Shown here: one piece after another, positions 39,698 to 49,372 of the stretch | Layout of the letters: every line of letters starts with the position of its first letter | How positions within the stretch are numbered: position 1 is the stretch's first letter | DNA from: Caryophanales bacterium | GTDB lineage: Bacteria > Bacillota > Bacilli > JARBTR01 | Direction: 5' to 3' | Assembly: GCA_029240105.1 (NCBI GenBank) | Contig: JARBTR010000002.1 | Span: 332,394-396,393, forward strand | DNA length: 64,000 nt | Position numbers and translations under genes: made by a program | Notes under the pieces: generated by a model | Databases searched by the model: none | Told to the model about the DNA's origin: nothing | Seen by the model: the letters and a program-made list of their open reading frames with translations, nothing else

Positions 39698-40879
39698 CTA
39701 TTTTTTAGTTACTTTAGTAAACATGGCAAAACTACGTTTATACAGTTGAAACCACGTTGCATGAGGAACCGATTGCTTTGTTACAAGTTCAGTAGTAGAT
39801 ACGATTTTCCCATCCTTTTCTATCATGATCTTTCCAAGTGCCTGTCCTTTTTCAAGAGGAGCCTGGACATTCTTTTCGACAACCATTCTAGGTTTGAACA
39901 ATTTGAGATCTTCTCCCTTTTTTGCCAAAATGGAGATGTCTTCTGCAGATACTAGATTAGTCTTCTCCTGACTACCTTTAGAAATTGGTACCAACGCAAT
40001 ATTTTCACCTTTTTTGAATAATTTCTTTGCAGTGTATTGATTAAATGCAAAATCTAGCATGTTTGAAACCTGCAAGTTCCGTTCTTTAGGATTTTCAGCT
40101 CCGAAAACAACAGCGATCACCCGCATCCCATTCTTTTCTGCAGTAGCTGTTAAACAATATTTAGATTCTTGAGTGAAACCAGTTTTTAACCCATCTACTC
40201 CAGGATAAAATTTAACCAATTTATTTGTATTTACAAGCCAAAATTTCTTATCCGAATCTTCTCTGAGATAAGACTCATAAGTGCCTGTAAACTGAGTAAT
40301 TAATTTGTGATTCAAAAGTTCTTTTCCCATTAATGCCATATCACGAGCCGAGCTATAATGGTTTTCTGCTGGTAACCCAGTGCAATTTTCAAAATGAGTG
40401 TTTTTAAGACCAAGCTGCTTTGCTCGTTCATTCATTCTAGCAACAAAGGATTTTTCAGAACCAGCAATTTTTTCTGCCATGGCAACACAAGCGTCATTAG
40501 CAGATCCAACAGCAATACCATAAAGCATCTGTTTTACTGTCATTTCTTCGCCTGGTTCTAAGAAAATCTGAGAACCTCCCATTGAAGCAGCATATTCACT
40601 TGTACGGACCTTTTCATTTAAATTGAATTGACCTTTATCAAGAGCTTCCATAATCAGAACCATGGTCATAATTTTTGTCATAGATGCTGGCGGCAATGGC
40701 TCATCCATCTTCTTTTCATAAAGAACAGACCCAGTATCACGTTCGATTAAAATAGCTGAGCGTACATTAGGAGCAAGTTCTTCAGTTGGTGTGGCCTCAG
40801 TCTTCACCTCAGCAAACGCTAGAAGACTACCGTTTAAAAGCAAAGCAATTGTAAGTGTGATGCTTAATAATTTTTTCAA
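39698..40879 (-). CDS. dacF: D-alanyl-D-alanine carboxypeptidase DacF
   Basis: 393 aa penicillin-binding protein 5 type. A signal peptide (KKLLSITLTIALLLNGSLLA) is followed by the S11 motifs: SxxK in PPASMTKIM near residue 62, SxN-like SANDACVAMAE near 123, KTG in DGLKTGFTQESK near 228. A C-terminal PBP5-associated domain and an amphipathic tail follow. Acts on spore peptidoglycan. Start is a TTG at 40879 behind AAGGAG; the 27 extra upstream codons lack homology. Directly precedes spoIIAA. Confidence 0.94.
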   Translation of the reverse strand: MKKLLSITLTIALLLNGSLLAFAEVKTEATPTEELAPNVRSAILIERDTGSVLYEKKMDEPLPPASMTKIMTMVLIMEALDKGQFNLNEKVRTSEYAASMGGSQIFLEPGEEMTVKQMLYGIAVGSANDACVAMAEKIAGSEKSFVARMNERAKQLGLKNTHFENCTGLPAENHYSSARDMALMGKELLNHKLITQFTGTYESYLREDSDKKFWLVNTNKLVKFYPGVDGLKTGFTQESKYCLTATAEKNGMRVIAVVFGAENPKERNLQVSNMLDFAFNQYTAKKLFKKGENIALVPISKGSQEKTNLVSAEDISILAKKGEDLKLFKPRMVVEKNVQAPLEKGQALGKIMIEKDGKIVSTTELVTKQSVPHATWFQLYKRSFAMFTKVTKK

Positions 40880-41253
40880 GTTGAAAACTCCTTCTCTCAA
40901 TTGGTAGAAACTAGAATCCGATAGATTCTGTTTGAACAATAGTTTTCTCGGAATTAACAAAATTATGCAAAAAAAAGAAGCAAAAACAAAGTTTTTTTGT
41001 TGCTGTTATTTTAATGTTCTGTTATTAAACAATATTTATAAATTTATCAACAGAGATCCACTTTTTTGTATAACATTTAAAAACAACTTAACAATATTCA
41101 TTAATAAATTTTAGGAAGTTATGGTAGTAGTTTTAAGTTGATTAAAATACAATATTCGTAAGTATCAATGGCTTTTGTTACTTTAAAATAATCAGATAAA
41201 TGAACTGAACTTTTTTGTTTAGCTAGAATAAAACAAGATTAAGGAGGGGTATT
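40880..41253. other. Divergent gap dacF / lipoprotein gene
   Basis: 374 bp. Contains an inverted repeat AGAATC-cgata-GATTCT at 40913-40929, 34 bp upstream of dacF, a possible operator, and the AAGGAGG site of the lipoprotein gene at 41241. Otherwise AT-rich with nothing further recognised. Confidence 0.4.
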
Positions 41254-41667
41254 ATGAGTGGTAAATTTTATTATTTAAGTAAATATATTGTGCTTTCATT
41301 CCTATTTTCAATTCTTTTATTATCGGGGTGTGGTGAAAAATTATCGAGCAATGAACTTTTTACTGATGACGTGTACAAAAATCTTGTAGAAATAAACTAT
41401 TGGTTAGGTGATACCAAACTAGTTATTGATAAGGAAGAAGATATGAAGGAAATTTACAAGAACCTTTCGTCCTTAAAATTAAAGAATGTGCCTTCATTCG
41501 AATCTCAAAAGGTCGGACACCTTCATATTGATTTGGTAACAGTTGATAAAACGATATCAATTGGTTTATTGTCTGGAGAAATAACTACAAATGGGGAAAG
41601 ATATTCTACTAATAAAGATATAGTTGATTTAATCAGAAATATTGCTCTCAAATATGAAGAGCAATAG
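41254..41667 (+). CDS. Small putative lipoprotein, function unknown
   Basis: 137 aa. A lipobox (LLLSGC, Cys near residue 26) follows a hydrophobic stretch, so it should be lipid-anchored outside the membrane. The mature part is short and polar, with an alternating strand-like pattern (VGHLHIDLVTVDKTISIGLL). No family was recognised. Start ATG behind AAGGAGGGG. Single gene facing away from dacF and towards pdp, with a shared terminator. It looks like an accessory insert. Confidence 0.7.
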   Translation: MSGKFYYLSKYIVLSFLFSILLLSGCGEKLSSNELFTDDVYKNLVEINYWLGDTKLVIDKEEDMKEIYKNLSSLKLKNVPSFESQKVGHLHIDLVTVDKTISIGLLSGEITTNGERYSTNKDIVDLIRNIALKYEEQ

Positions 41668-41711
41668 ATTTTGATACTGTTACAGTACAGAATACAAAAA
41701 TTACGTAAAGT

Positions 41712-41745
41712 AATAAGGAGGGTAAATGAAATATCCCTCCTTATT
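41712..41745. terminator. Bidirectional terminator, lipoprotein gene / pdp
   Basis: Arms AATAAGGAGGG and CCCTCCTTATT between convergent genes, with T-rich sequence on the plus strand. Confidence 0.75.
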
Positions 41746-41769
41746 ATTTATTATTCAATTACAAAAATG

Positions 41770-43071
41770 TTATTGTACAACTTCATGGACTAGAATAGGC
41801 GCAACCACTGTATCACTTGATATTTTTACACTTTCACGTAAAAGTTTTATACATGAATCAATATCATCATGACTATGATGGATGTACAAAAGGACATCGC
41901 CTGTCTTTACTGCGTCGCCAACTTTCTTGTTTAAAACAAGTCCAACTGCTAAATCAATTACAGAATCCTTTGTTTCACGTCCTGCGCCTAAAAGCATAGC
42001 TGCCTTGCCAATTTCGTCAGCGACCAACTCAGATACATAGCCATCCTTATCTGCTTTGAATTCTGTAATGAACTTTGCTTTAGGTAACTTTTCTGGATTC
42101 ATAATATAGCTAGGGTCCCCACCTTGATTTTCAATAAAAGTTTTAAAAACTTCTAATGCTTTACCGTTATCAATTACCTCTTGAAGCATTTGACGTGCTT
42201 TTTCTTCCGTCTCAGCCTTTCCAGCTAAAATAACCATTTTGCTACCTAATTCAAATACAAGCTCGGTTAAGTCCTCAGGCCCATGTCCATTCAATGTATC
42301 AATGGCTTCTTTCACTTCTAACGCATTCCCTATTGCAAACCCAAGGGGCTGACTCATATCGGATATAACAGCCATTGTTTTACGACCAACCTTGTTCCCA
42401 ATCGCTACCATTGCAGTAGCCAGATCTCGAGCATCATCCACGGTTTTCATGAATGCACCAGCGCCAGTTTTAACATCTAGAACGATTGCGTCTGCACCAG
42501 CAGCAATTTTTTTACTCATAATCGAACTTGCAATGAGTGGAATACTTTGAACAGTGCCTGTAACATCACGCAAACTATAAAGTTTTTTATCTGCTGGAGT
42601 GATATTGCCAGACTGTCCGATCAAAGCAATTTTATTTTTGTTGACTAACTCAACAAACTCTTCGCTCGATACTTCAACATGAAAGCCCGGGAAAGATTCC
42701 AACTTATCTAAGGTTCCACCAGTATGACCCAATCCTCGTCCAGACATCTTCGCAACTGGAATTCCAAGGGCTGCAACCATAGGCGCAAGGATAAGTGAAG
42801 TTGTATCACCAACACCACCAGTTGAGTGCTTATCTACCTTTATACCTTCGATCTTGGACAAGTCAATTTGGTCACCCGAGTGAACCATTGCCATTGTTAA
42901 TTCTGCTCGTTCACGGTCGTCCATATCTTTAAAATAAATGGCCATTGCTAATGCACTCATTTGATAATCTGGAATTGTACCATCAGTGAAACCAGAGATA
43001 ACAAATCGAATCTCTTCCTTTGTTAAGGTATGCCCAGCTTGCTTTTTTAAGATAAGATCAACCATTCTCAT
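41770..43071 (-). CDS. pdp: Pyrimidine-nucleoside phosphorylase
   Basis: 433 aa. Phosphorolysis of uridine, thymidine and deoxyuridine. Signature [20 protein letters not shown] near residue 80 and [17 protein letters not shown] near 109; C-terminal domain with [14 protein letters not shown]. Next to deoB, so ribose-1-phosphate and deoxyribose-1-phosphate made here feed the phosphopentomutase. The purine phosphorylase gene (punA) found in this cluster in B. subtilis is not present. Confidence 0.95.
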   Translation of the reverse strand: MRMVDLILKKQAGHTLTKEEIRFVISGFTDGTIPDYQMSALAMAIYFKDMDDRERAELTMAMVHSGDQIDLSKIEGIKVDKHSTGGVGDTTSLILAPMVAALGIPVAKMSGRGLGHTGGTLDKLESFPGFHVEVSSEEFVELVNKNKIALIGQSGNITPADKKLYSLRDVTGTVQSIPLIASSIMSKKIAAGADAIVLDVKTGAGAFMKTVDDARDLATAMVAIGNKVGRKTMAVISDMSQPLGFAIGNALEVKEAIDTLNGHGPEDLTELVFELGSKMVILAGKAETEEKARQMLQEVIDNGKALEVFKTFIENQGGDPSYIMNPEKLPKAKFITEFKADKDGYVSELVADEIGKAAMLLGAGRETKDSVIDLAVGLVLNKKVGDAVKTGDVLLYIHHSHDDIDSCIKLLRESVKISSDTVVAPILVHEVVQ

Positions 43072-43127
43072 AAAGTTTCAAATCTCCTTGTTTCACATTC
43101 GACTGCTTGATTTTTATCAAATGTATA

Positions 43128-44306
43128 TTAATTCAAATCTTTTAAAAAACTTGTACCATATTGAGGCGCCTTTATAGAGAAATTTTCTGCAATTGTAGCA
43201 CCTAAATCTGCAAATGTTTCACGAACTGGTAACTCTTTGCCGATATTAAATGCTTTTGAATATGCAAGCATTGGTACATATTCTCTCGTATGATCTGTCC
43301 CTGGCATTGTAGGATCGTTTCCATGGTCAGCAGTTATAATCAATAGATCTTCTTTAGTTAAATGTTCAAACATTTCTGGAAGACGAGAATCAAACTCTTG
43401 TAACGCTTCCCCATATCCTATTACATTACGACGGTGCCCAAAATTTGCGTCAAAATCTACTAAATTTACAAAGCTTAGGCCAGTGAAATCACGTTTTGTT
43501 GTTGCAATAAATTTGTCCATTCCGTCCATATTGGATTTTGTAGATAAATGGTCAGTTACACCTTCACCGTCATAAATATCACGAATTTTACCTATTGCAA
43601 TGACTTCAAATTTCGCATCAACCATTTCGTTCATTACGGTTCTGCCAAATGGTTTTAAAGCATAATCGTGACGATTCGGTGTGCGTTTGAAGTTTCCTGG
43701 TTCACCAATGAATGGACGAGCTATTATCCTACCAACCATATATTCTGGACGAAGTGTAATTTCACGTGCTATTTCACAAATTTTATATAGTTCTTCTAGT
43801 GGAACCACTTCTTCGTGAGCTGCAATTTGCAAAACTGAATCTGCAGACGTATAAACAATTAAAGCACCTGTTTCTATATGTTCTGGACCATAGTCATTCA
43901 GCACATCTGTCCCGCTATACGGAAGGTTACAAATAATTTTGCGGCCACTTCGTTCTTCTAATTCCTTAATCAAAGCATCATCGAAACCATTTAAAAAAGT
44001 TTTAAATGGTGTATCAATATGTAAGCCCATGATTTCCCAATGCCCAGTCATAGTATCTTTGCCATTTGATGCTTCGGACATTTTTGTATAGTAAGCAGTT
44101 GGATTTTCTGCTTTTGGAACGCCATTTAATTGAAGTATATTGGATAAACCCATTTTGGCCATATTAGGCAATTGAAGTCCTCCTGGCATCTTCTCACTTA
44201 TATGTAATAAAGTATTCGCACCAACGTCACCAAACTTGTCAGAGTCAGGCATTTCTCCAATGCCCACTGAGTCAATGACCGTTAAAAATATACGCTTGAA
44301 TTTCAT
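43128..44306 (-). CDS. deoB: Phosphopentomutase
   Basis: 392 aa alkaline-phosphatase-superfamily enzyme interconverting (deoxy)ribose 1- and 5-phosphate. N-terminal metal/nucleophile region [38 protein letters not shown] near residue 325 holds the metal-binding Asp/His. Catalytic Thr lies in [23 protein letters not shown] region (near 85). First of deoB-pdp after xerD. Confidence 0.96.
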   Translation of the reverse strand: MKFKRIFLTVIDSVGIGEMPDSDKFGDVGANTLLHISEKMPGGLQLPNMAKMGLSNILQLNGVPKAENPTAYYTKMSEASNGKDTMTGHWEIMGLHIDTPFKTFLNGFDDALIKELEERSGRKIICNLPYSGTDVLNDYGPEHIETGALIVYTSADSVLQIAAHEEVVPLEELYKICEIAREITLRPEYMVGRIIARPFIGEPGNFKRTPNRHDYALKPFGRTVMNEMVDAKFEVIAIGKIRDIYDGEGVTDHLSTKSNMDGMDKFIATTKRDFTGLSFVNLVDFDANFGHRRNVIGYGEALQEFDSRLPEMFEHLTKEDLLIITADHGNDPTMPGTDHTREYVPMLAYSKAFNIGKELPVRETFADLGATIAENFSIKAPQYGTSFLKDLN

Positions 44307-44612
44307 ACTATTCGCCTCATTTTAATAAAATACATTCCTTTTATTATGCTTTCATCTAATGAAAGGAATTCCATTTTACACTGTTTTCACAAAATTTTAA
44401 ACAAATACAAAAATTCGACGTTCAATAGACGAAATCTGTTGAACAATCGAATTTCCTATAAAATATTATTTAGCATTATGAAATTTAAAAACTTAAAATT
44501 TGTAACTGAAAAAATCTATCATCCACTCCCTTTTCACGGGAGTACTTCTCGCAAACGTTTTGGTTTGTCCTCGAATTAAAACGTAAACACTAGACCAAGT
44601 CAGCACGCGCTC

Positions 44613-44721
44613 CACTATAAGCGCTATACGACCGCTTGTTGCTGAACTAAAGTTCAGACAAGCGTAGCATACGTTATTGTTCCTGAGCTGAAGCTCAGAC
44701 AATAACGGAAAGCGCTTAGTG
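44613..44721. repeat. Three-way-junction-like element at the xerD 3' end
   Basis: Outer arms CACTA..AGCGCT (44613-44625) and AGCGCTTAGTG (44711-44721) enclose two bulged hairpins: GCTTGT/ACAAGC with tg bulge and CTGAACT/AGTTCAG (44634-44663), and CGTTATTGT/ACAATAACG with tc bulge and CTGAGCT/AGCTCAG (44672-44707). The right outer arm contains the xerD stop codon. The gap 44307-44612 upstream also has a small ACTCCC/GGGAGT hairpin near 44526-44544; a deoB promoter was not fixed. Confidence 0.8.
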
Positions 44722-45609
44722 TCGTGGGTGAAACTGTCGATGCACATCTTTCATACGTACGTTTGTGACATGGGTATAGATTTGAGTTGTTGATATGTCT
44801 GCATGTCCCAACATTTCCTGCACGGAACGCAGATCTGCACCATTCATAAGTAAATGGGTTGCAAAGCTGTGGCGCATGGTGTGAGGAGTGATGTTCTTTG
44901 AAATACCCGCTTCTTTTGCACGAGCCTTAATGATTTTCCAAAGCCCCTGTCGCGAAAGTTTTTGACCGCGATGATTGATAAATAAGGAATCACTTCGTTT
45001 CTTCGGGTTTGAAAGCTTAGGACGCCCCAATTGAAAATAGCGTTCCAATGCCTCTAATGCAGCTCCCCCAACCGGTACTATACGTTCCTTGTTTCCTTTA
45101 CCAATACAACGGACAAACTGCATTTCCAGATATAAACTCTCATTATTTAAATCTATTAATTCGCTGACTCGCATACCGGTTGCATATAACAATTCAATAA
45201 TGGCCTTGTCACGAATGTCGTAGGGCGTGTTCTCTTTACAACTATCCAAAAAACGATCCACTTCTTCCATAGATAAAGCCTTTGGTAGTGATTTTTCAAG
45301 CTTTGGGCTTTCAATATGTGAAGATGGATCTGTTCTCGTAATTTTTTCCTTTTGTAAAAATTGATGAAATGATCGTATAGAAGCAGTATGTCTTGCTAAA
45401 GTTTTTGTAGACTTTTTTTGGTCTTTTAAAAAAGCAAGAAATTGGACGATTTGTAAACGGGTTACTTCGTTCCAATTTGTAAGTTTTTTTTCTTCAATTA
45501 AAAAAGTAATGTAGCTTTTTAAATCTCGCTTATACGAAATAATGCTGTTTTCTGCTAATCCTTTTTCAATCATTAGGTAATGCAGAAAATCAAGCAATTC
45601 TTCTTGCAT
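44716..45609 (-). CDS. xerD: Site-specific tyrosine recombinase XerD
   Basis: 297 aa. N-terminal SAM-like domain and C-terminal catalytic domain with the tyrosine recombinase residues: Arg in [12 protein letters not shown] near 147, HxxR in [14 protein letters not shown] near 243, and the nucleophilic Tyr in [14 protein letters not shown] near 278. Resolves chromosome dimers at dif together with XerC (CodV). Follows yqzK by 2 bp, as in B. subtilis (ripX). Confidence 0.95.
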   Translation of the reverse strand: MQEELLDFLHYLMIEKGLAENSIISYKRDLKSYITFLIEEKKLTNWNEVTRLQIVQFLAFLKDQKKSTKTLARHTASIRSFHQFLQKEKITRTDPSSHIESPKLEKSLPKALSMEEVDRFLDSCKENTPYDIRDKAIIELLYATGMRVSELIDLNNESLYLEMQFVRCIGKGNKERIVPVGGAALEALERYFQLGRPKLSNPKKRSDSLFINHRGQKLSRQGLWKIIKARAKEAGISKNITPHTMRHSFATHLLMNGADLRSVQEMLGHADISTTQIYTHVTNVRMKDVHRQFHPRH

Positions 45610-45611
45610 AA

Positions 45612-45845
45612 CTATTCCCCATCTAAATAATAAAGTAGCAAACGATCCACAAAATTAGACTTGGTGTTTTTTCCTACTGATGGAGAGTATACCTTTACTG
45701 CTTCACCGGTCGGTTCATCATATTTTCGCATTCCTTGATATTCTTCATTAAACCAATTTATCGCAAAATAGAAGATCAACGAAAATAACAAAAACAAGCC
45801 AAATAATTTAATCGTTTGTAATAGAAAAACAAGTATAGTTTTCAT
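45612..45845 (-). CDS. yqzK: YqzK-family small membrane protein
   Basis: 77 aa. One N-terminal membrane segment ([20 protein letters not shown]) then a short polar tail ending [11 protein letters not shown]. Matches the DUF4227/YqzK protein that sits between fur and xerD in Bacillus. Function unknown. Confidence 0.8.
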   Translation of the reverse strand: MKTILVFLLQTIKLFGLFLLFSLIFYFAINWFNEEYQGMRKYDEPTGEAVKVYSPSVGKNTKSNFVDRLLLYYLDGE

Positions 45846-45950
45846 TGTAATCTCCTTAATATGTGATGTTCTAGCATATGGCAGACTAAATGAAATTTAT
45901 ACTTTTTTTAGAGTAATTTTAATAAATTTTATAAAAAATAAAATGAGATT

Positions 45951-46397
45951 CTACGAGTCTTTATTTTGACAATTTTTACAAATCCCATGAAAAGTAAGGC
46001 GATGATCTTTTATCTTAAAATCATATGTGTTCTCAACATAACCCTCTACCTTTTCAAGCAGGTCTTCTCTTATCTCTTCAACAGAACCACATTCATAACA
46101 AACGAGATGATGATGAAAATGTGTTGCACCTTCAATTCGTAAATCGTAGCGCGAAACCCCATCACCAAAGTTTATTTTATCAACAATCTTTAATTCAGAA
46201 AGTATTTCTAGAGTCCTGTAAACTGTCGCCAAACCCGTATCCGGTGCTATTTCTTTTACAAGCATAAACACGTCTTCTGCACTTAAATGCGAATCTTCCT
46301 TTTCTAATAAAATTCGAACAGTGGCTTCACGCTGAGGCGTTAGCTTGAAGTTTGCAGAATGAAGTTGTTTTTTAATACGGTCTAATCGAGTTTCCAT
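45951..46397 (-). CDS. fur: Ferric uptake regulator Fur
   Basis: 148 aa. Winged helix with DTGLATVYRTLEILSEL near residue 52, metal-sensing region FHHHLVCYECGSVEEI near 88 and C-terminal CxxC in FHGICKNCQNKDS (with CYEC forms the structural zinc site). Start at ATG 46397 behind TAGGAG. Represses iron uptake genes when Fe2+ is bound. Downstream of spoIIM, upstream of yqzK-xerD, the conserved order. Confidence 0.95.
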   Translation of the reverse strand: METRLDRIKKQLHSANFKLTPQREATVRILLEKEDSHLSAEDVFMLVKEIAPDTGLATVYRTLEILSELKIVDKINFGDGVSRYDLRIEGATHFHHHLVCYECGSVEEIREDLLEKVEGYVENTYDFKIKDHRLTFHGICKNCQNKDS

Positions 46398-46435
46398 ATA
46401 ATCTCCTAAGGTTAAAAGATGTACCAAATCAGTTA

Positions 46436-46469
46436 ATTCTCATTATATCACTTCTAATTGAGAATACAA
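46436..46469 (-). promoter_or_regulatory. fur promoter with overlapping inverted repeat
   Basis: Minus strand -35 TTGTAT (46464-46469), 16-bp spacer, -10 TATAAT (46442-46447). An inverted repeat ATTCTCA/TGAGAAT (46436-46442 and 46459-46465) straddles the -10, resembling an operator for a repressor, possibly autoregulation; it does not match the classical Fur 7-1-7 box well. Confidence 0.65.
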
Positions 46470-46548
46470 TAATAGGAAAACGCAAACATAATAAGAATTA
46501 TTTTAATGTACCCTTCTCAATAGTTGAAATGTATTATAGGCATTCCAC

Positions 46549-47190
46549 CTATAAAACATGCAGAATTATCCATTTCATTAGAATTGGGGACATATAAATT
46601 TCAATGATTGATGTAGCCAATAGAACGAAAGATCCAATGAACAGTACACCAATGTAAATTAGAAAAAGGCTTTTTAATTTCTCTTCACGATCCTTTAAAA
46701 ACTGTCTTTTGATTAATTTTATGGAAAATATTATTGATAAACTTGTTAATAAAATAATGAAAGGAATAAATATTAGATTTTGTGGTAGAACGGACGCACA
46801 AGCCAAGAGAAACCCTTTAAAACCGGATTGATTCACAAGAAATCCTACAGTAAAACCAATCACTACCCCCTTGGAAAATAATAAAATCAGTGTTAGAGGC
46901 ACCCCGATAACGGAAATTCCAAGTATCCAAATCAGAAGAACAATTTTTATATTTTCAAAGAAAGTTGATAACAGTAAACCACCCGTTGGTGAGGAACTAC
47001 TACCACCAAACTCATTGAAAAATTTTGTTAGATACTCAAAAAGGTCTTGTTTTTGCTCAAGTCCGAGACTGTTTACAATGACAGCTCCAAACATAACACC
47101 TACAACAAATAGCGATAGGACAAAGATAAAAATAGAAATGTGGTCACGTGTAACAGTTTTAAAAGTAGAAATCAGTTGGAATTTTCTCAT
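46549..47190 (-). CDS. spoIIM: Stage II sporulation protein M
   Basis: 213 aa membrane protein with about five hydrophobic segments. With SpoIID and SpoIIP it forms the mother-cell peptidoglycan-degrading machine for engulfment. The family feature FFENIKIVLLIWILGISVIG and ILLFSKGVVIGFTVGFLVNQ is clear. Upstream of fur as in B. subtilis. Confidence 0.92.
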   Translation of the reverse strand: MRKFQLISTFKTVTRDHISIFIFVLSLFVVGVMFGAVIVNSLGLEQKQDLFEYLTKFFNEFGGSSSSPTGGLLLSTFFENIKIVLLIWILGISVIGVPLTLILLFSKGVVIGFTVGFLVNQSGFKGFLLACASVLPQNLIFIPFIILLTSLSIIFSIKLIKRQFLKDREEKLKSLFLIYIGVLFIGSFVLLATSIIEIYMSPILMKWIILHVL

Positions 47191-47207
47191 AGATGTGCCC
47201 CTTCTAT

Positions 47208-47246
47208 GGTGCTGGGATTAGTACTCAGCTCCGTTTGAAAATAGTA
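47208..47246. repeat. Partial intergenic repeat upstream of spoIIM
   Basis: GGTGCTGGG followed by TCAGCTCCGTTTGAAAA aligns with 52527-52564 (GGTGCTGAG...TCAGCTCCGCTTGAAAA). It lacks the right half of the 52.5-kb hairpin, so it looks like a remnant. It is 18 bp from the spoIIM start. Confidence 0.6.
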
Positions 47247-47313
47247 TTTATACACTCTATGAAAAGCATCGTTATGATATACTAGAAAAAATTTATTCGA
47301 TTGAGGTGATTTT

Positions 47314-47877
47314 GTGGAACCAATTTTACTAGATTTACCTGAAAGAATTGAAGGAGAACGAGTCTATATCAGACCATGTTTGCCGGGAGATGGAAAAGTA
47401 GTTTATGAGGCTGTCATACGTTCTTTAGATGAATTAAAGGAATGGATGCCATGGGCACATTTCGAACACTCTATTGAAAATGCAGAAAAACTTGTTCGAG
47501 AAGCATATGCTAAATTAATTTTAAGAGAGAGTTTCAGATTTCACTATTTTCTAAAAAGTGATGATGCCTTCCTAGGCAGCGGTGGCTACCCTCGTTTGAA
47601 TTGGAAAACAAAATGTTTTGAAATAGGATATTGGATTGATTCTACCTATACAGGTCAGGGATATGGTACCGAAACTGCAAAACTATTAGAAGATTTTGCT
47701 TTTGATTTTTTTAAAGCTAATCGTGTGGAAATTCGTGTGGATACAAGAAATCACGCAAGTCGAAAGATTCCAGAAAAGTTAGGTTTTCAATTAGAAGGTA
47801 TTCTAAGAAAAGACAGTTACTCAGCTGAGGGTACTATTTTAAGGGATACATGTGTATATGCAAAGATAAGTGAGTAG
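47314..47877 (+). CDS. GNAT-family N-acetyltransferase (RimJ/RimL-like)
   Basis: 187 aa. The acetyl-CoA-binding motif is GYWIDSTYTGQGYGTETAKL near residue 110, followed by ANRVEIRVDTRNHASRKIPE and KLGFQLEGILRKDS, as in RimL-type acetyltransferases. The substrate may be a protein N-terminus or an antibiotic; it cannot be told. Start GTG at 47314 behind GAGGTG. Plus strand, against the surrounding genes. Confidence 0.85.
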   Translation: MEPILLDLPERIEGERVYIRPCLPGDGKVVYEAVIRSLDELKEWMPWAHFEHSIENAEKLVREAYAKLILRESFRFHYFLKSDDAFLGSGGYPRLNWKTKCFEIGYWIDSTYTGQGYGTETAKLLEDFAFDFFKANRVEIRVDTRNHASRKIPEKLGFQLEGILRKDSYSAEGTILRDTCVYAKISE

Positions 47878-48054
47878 CTTAAAATTATATCACGCACGCA
47901 TTGAAAAGACTTTGAGCATACAAGGTTCCCACATGCTTAAATTGGTGTGCTAAAAAAAAATACAGTGGCAAAAGTAGTTGTCTTTGAGTGAATAAGGTTG
48001 TTGATACAATTTTCACATGTTATGCCAAACTACGAATATTAAGGAGGTAAAGTA

Positions 48055-48504
48055 GTGATCCAGCACAAAATCAACATTATTCAGTATAATCCCAAGTATG
48101 CTGAACAGACAGTAAAGATGTGGAGAGATAGTAAGGAACAGGCTATTGGTCAGAAAGAAATTCATAGCTTTGAAAATCACGTATATTTTTTAAATCATAT
48201 ATTGCCTGAACAGTTTCAAATAGAGTTGGTGCTCATAGATGAAAAAGTAGTTGGAATGATTGCATATAATGAAACGGAAATAAGCCAACTTTATATTCAT
48301 GTTGAATATCAAGGAATTGGTATAGGTCAAACATTACTTAATAAAGTAAAACAAAAATCAAATGGAAGATTAACTTTATACACATTTGAAATTAATAAAA
48401 AAGCACAACAATTTTATGAGAAACATGGATTTAAAATTATTGATAGAGGCCATGAAAACGAAGAAAATTTACCCGATATTCTCTATGAATGGATATCCAA
48501 GTAA
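48055..48504 (+). CDS. GNAT-family N-acetyltransferase
   Basis: 149 aa. Acetyl-CoA motif IHVEYQGIGIGQTLLNKVKQ near residue 83 and C-terminal LYTFEINKKAQQFYEKHGFK. Substrate unknown. Start is a GTG behind AAGGAGG. It follows the other acetyltransferase by 177 bp on the same strand but appears to have its own transcript end. Confidence 0.85.
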   Translation: MIQHKINIIQYNPKYAEQTVKMWRDSKEQAIGQKEIHSFENHVYFLNHILPEQFQIELVLIDEKVVGMIAYNETEISQLYIHVEYQGIGIGQTLLNKVKQKSNGRLTLYTFEINKKAQQFYEKHGFKIIDRGHENEENLPDILYEWISK

Positions 48505-48550
48505 CTATTGTAATCGTGAAATAATTTAATATTAATCATGTATTAAAATT

Positions 48551-48576
48551 AAAAGCTTGGCTATTGCCAAGCTTTT
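48551..48576. terminator. Bidirectional terminator, acetyltransferase / nudF
   Basis: Arms AAAAGCTTGGC and GCCAAGCTTTT between convergent genes, with a T-run on the plus strand and a T-rich flank on the minus strand. Confidence 0.85.
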
Positions 48577-48675
48577 TGTTTGTTGTTATATGAATTGATA
48601 TATATGTCGTGACTGCTTATGTTAATTGACCAGTTATTAAATTTTTAGAACTATTTAGTTTTTTTAAACTACATT

Positions 48676-49230
48676 TCATTTAACTTGTTTCGTCAACTGC
48701 ATATATTGCACAGCCATTATAGTTTTGGCGTCTCGTATTTTACCTTCTACTACGAGTTGCTCTGCCTCTTCTATTGTCACTTCGATCACATCAACAAACT
48801 CATCCTCATCAGCTGATGCAGGATTTTCAACTTTTGATATTCCCTTTGCAAGGTACATGTAAAAAAGTTCATCACAAAAACCTGGAGCCGTGTAAAATGT
48901 GTAGATGAGCTCAAGATTCTCTGCACGAAGTCCCGTTTCTTCTTCTAGTTCACGTCCTGCGGTTAGTATTGGAGGTTCGTTTTTTTCTAATTTTCCCGCT
49001 GGAATTTCTAGCAACCCACATTCACAAGGTTTTCGGAATTGATCGACTAGAATTAATTTTCCTTCTTCTGTTATTGCAATTATTCCTACTGCACCAGGAT
49101 GCTTTACAATTTCACGAGTATGAACTGCTCCATTTGGAAGCTCAACTTGATCAACAAGAACCTTTATGACGCGACCATCAAAGATTTTTTCTGTAGCGAT
49201 TGTTTTTTCGTAATAATGATGTTGAGCCAT
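48676..49230 (-). CDS. nudF: ADP-ribose pyrophosphatase (Nudix)
   Basis: 184 aa. Nudix box starting at the Gly of EIPAGKLEKNEPPILTAG and continuing RELEEETGL near residues 80-102, with all key Glu residues. Hydrolyses ADP-ribose to AMP and ribose 5-phosphate. In B. subtilis nudF lies in the same spoIIM-fur-xerD region. Start ATG with AAGGAA. Confidence 0.93.
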   Translation of the reverse strand: MAQHHYYEKTIATEKIFDGRVIKVLVDQVELPNGAVHTREIVKHPGAVGIIAITEEGKLILVDQFRKPCECGLLEIPAGKLEKNEPPILTAGRELEEETGLRAENLELIYTFYTAPGFCDELFYMYLAKGISKVENPASADEDEFVDVIEVTIEEAEQLVVEGKIRDAKTIMAVQYMQLTKQVK

Positions 49231-49282
49231 CGGAATATTCCTTTCTTACTAGTAAGTTTATTAGATTCAGTATAACAAAAAA

Positions 49283-49319
49283 ACTGATGCCAATTCATAA
49301 TGAACGAATTCGCACCAGT
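49283..49319 (-). terminator. Terminator of the ABC exporter operon
   Basis: Arms ACTGATGCCAATTC and GAATTCGCACCAGT (two mismatches) followed by seven T on the minus strand. Confidence 0.8.
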
Positions 49320-49372
49320 AAAATCAGTTACTTATAGGAAAAACAAGAAAAATAAATGACTCTTATGAATAA

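Noticed and set aside
46436-46469. Classical Fur box at the fur promoter
   Set aside because: The inverted repeat is ATTCTCA-N16-TGAGAAT, not the 7-1-7 TGATAATnATTATCA pattern; kept only as an undefined operator.
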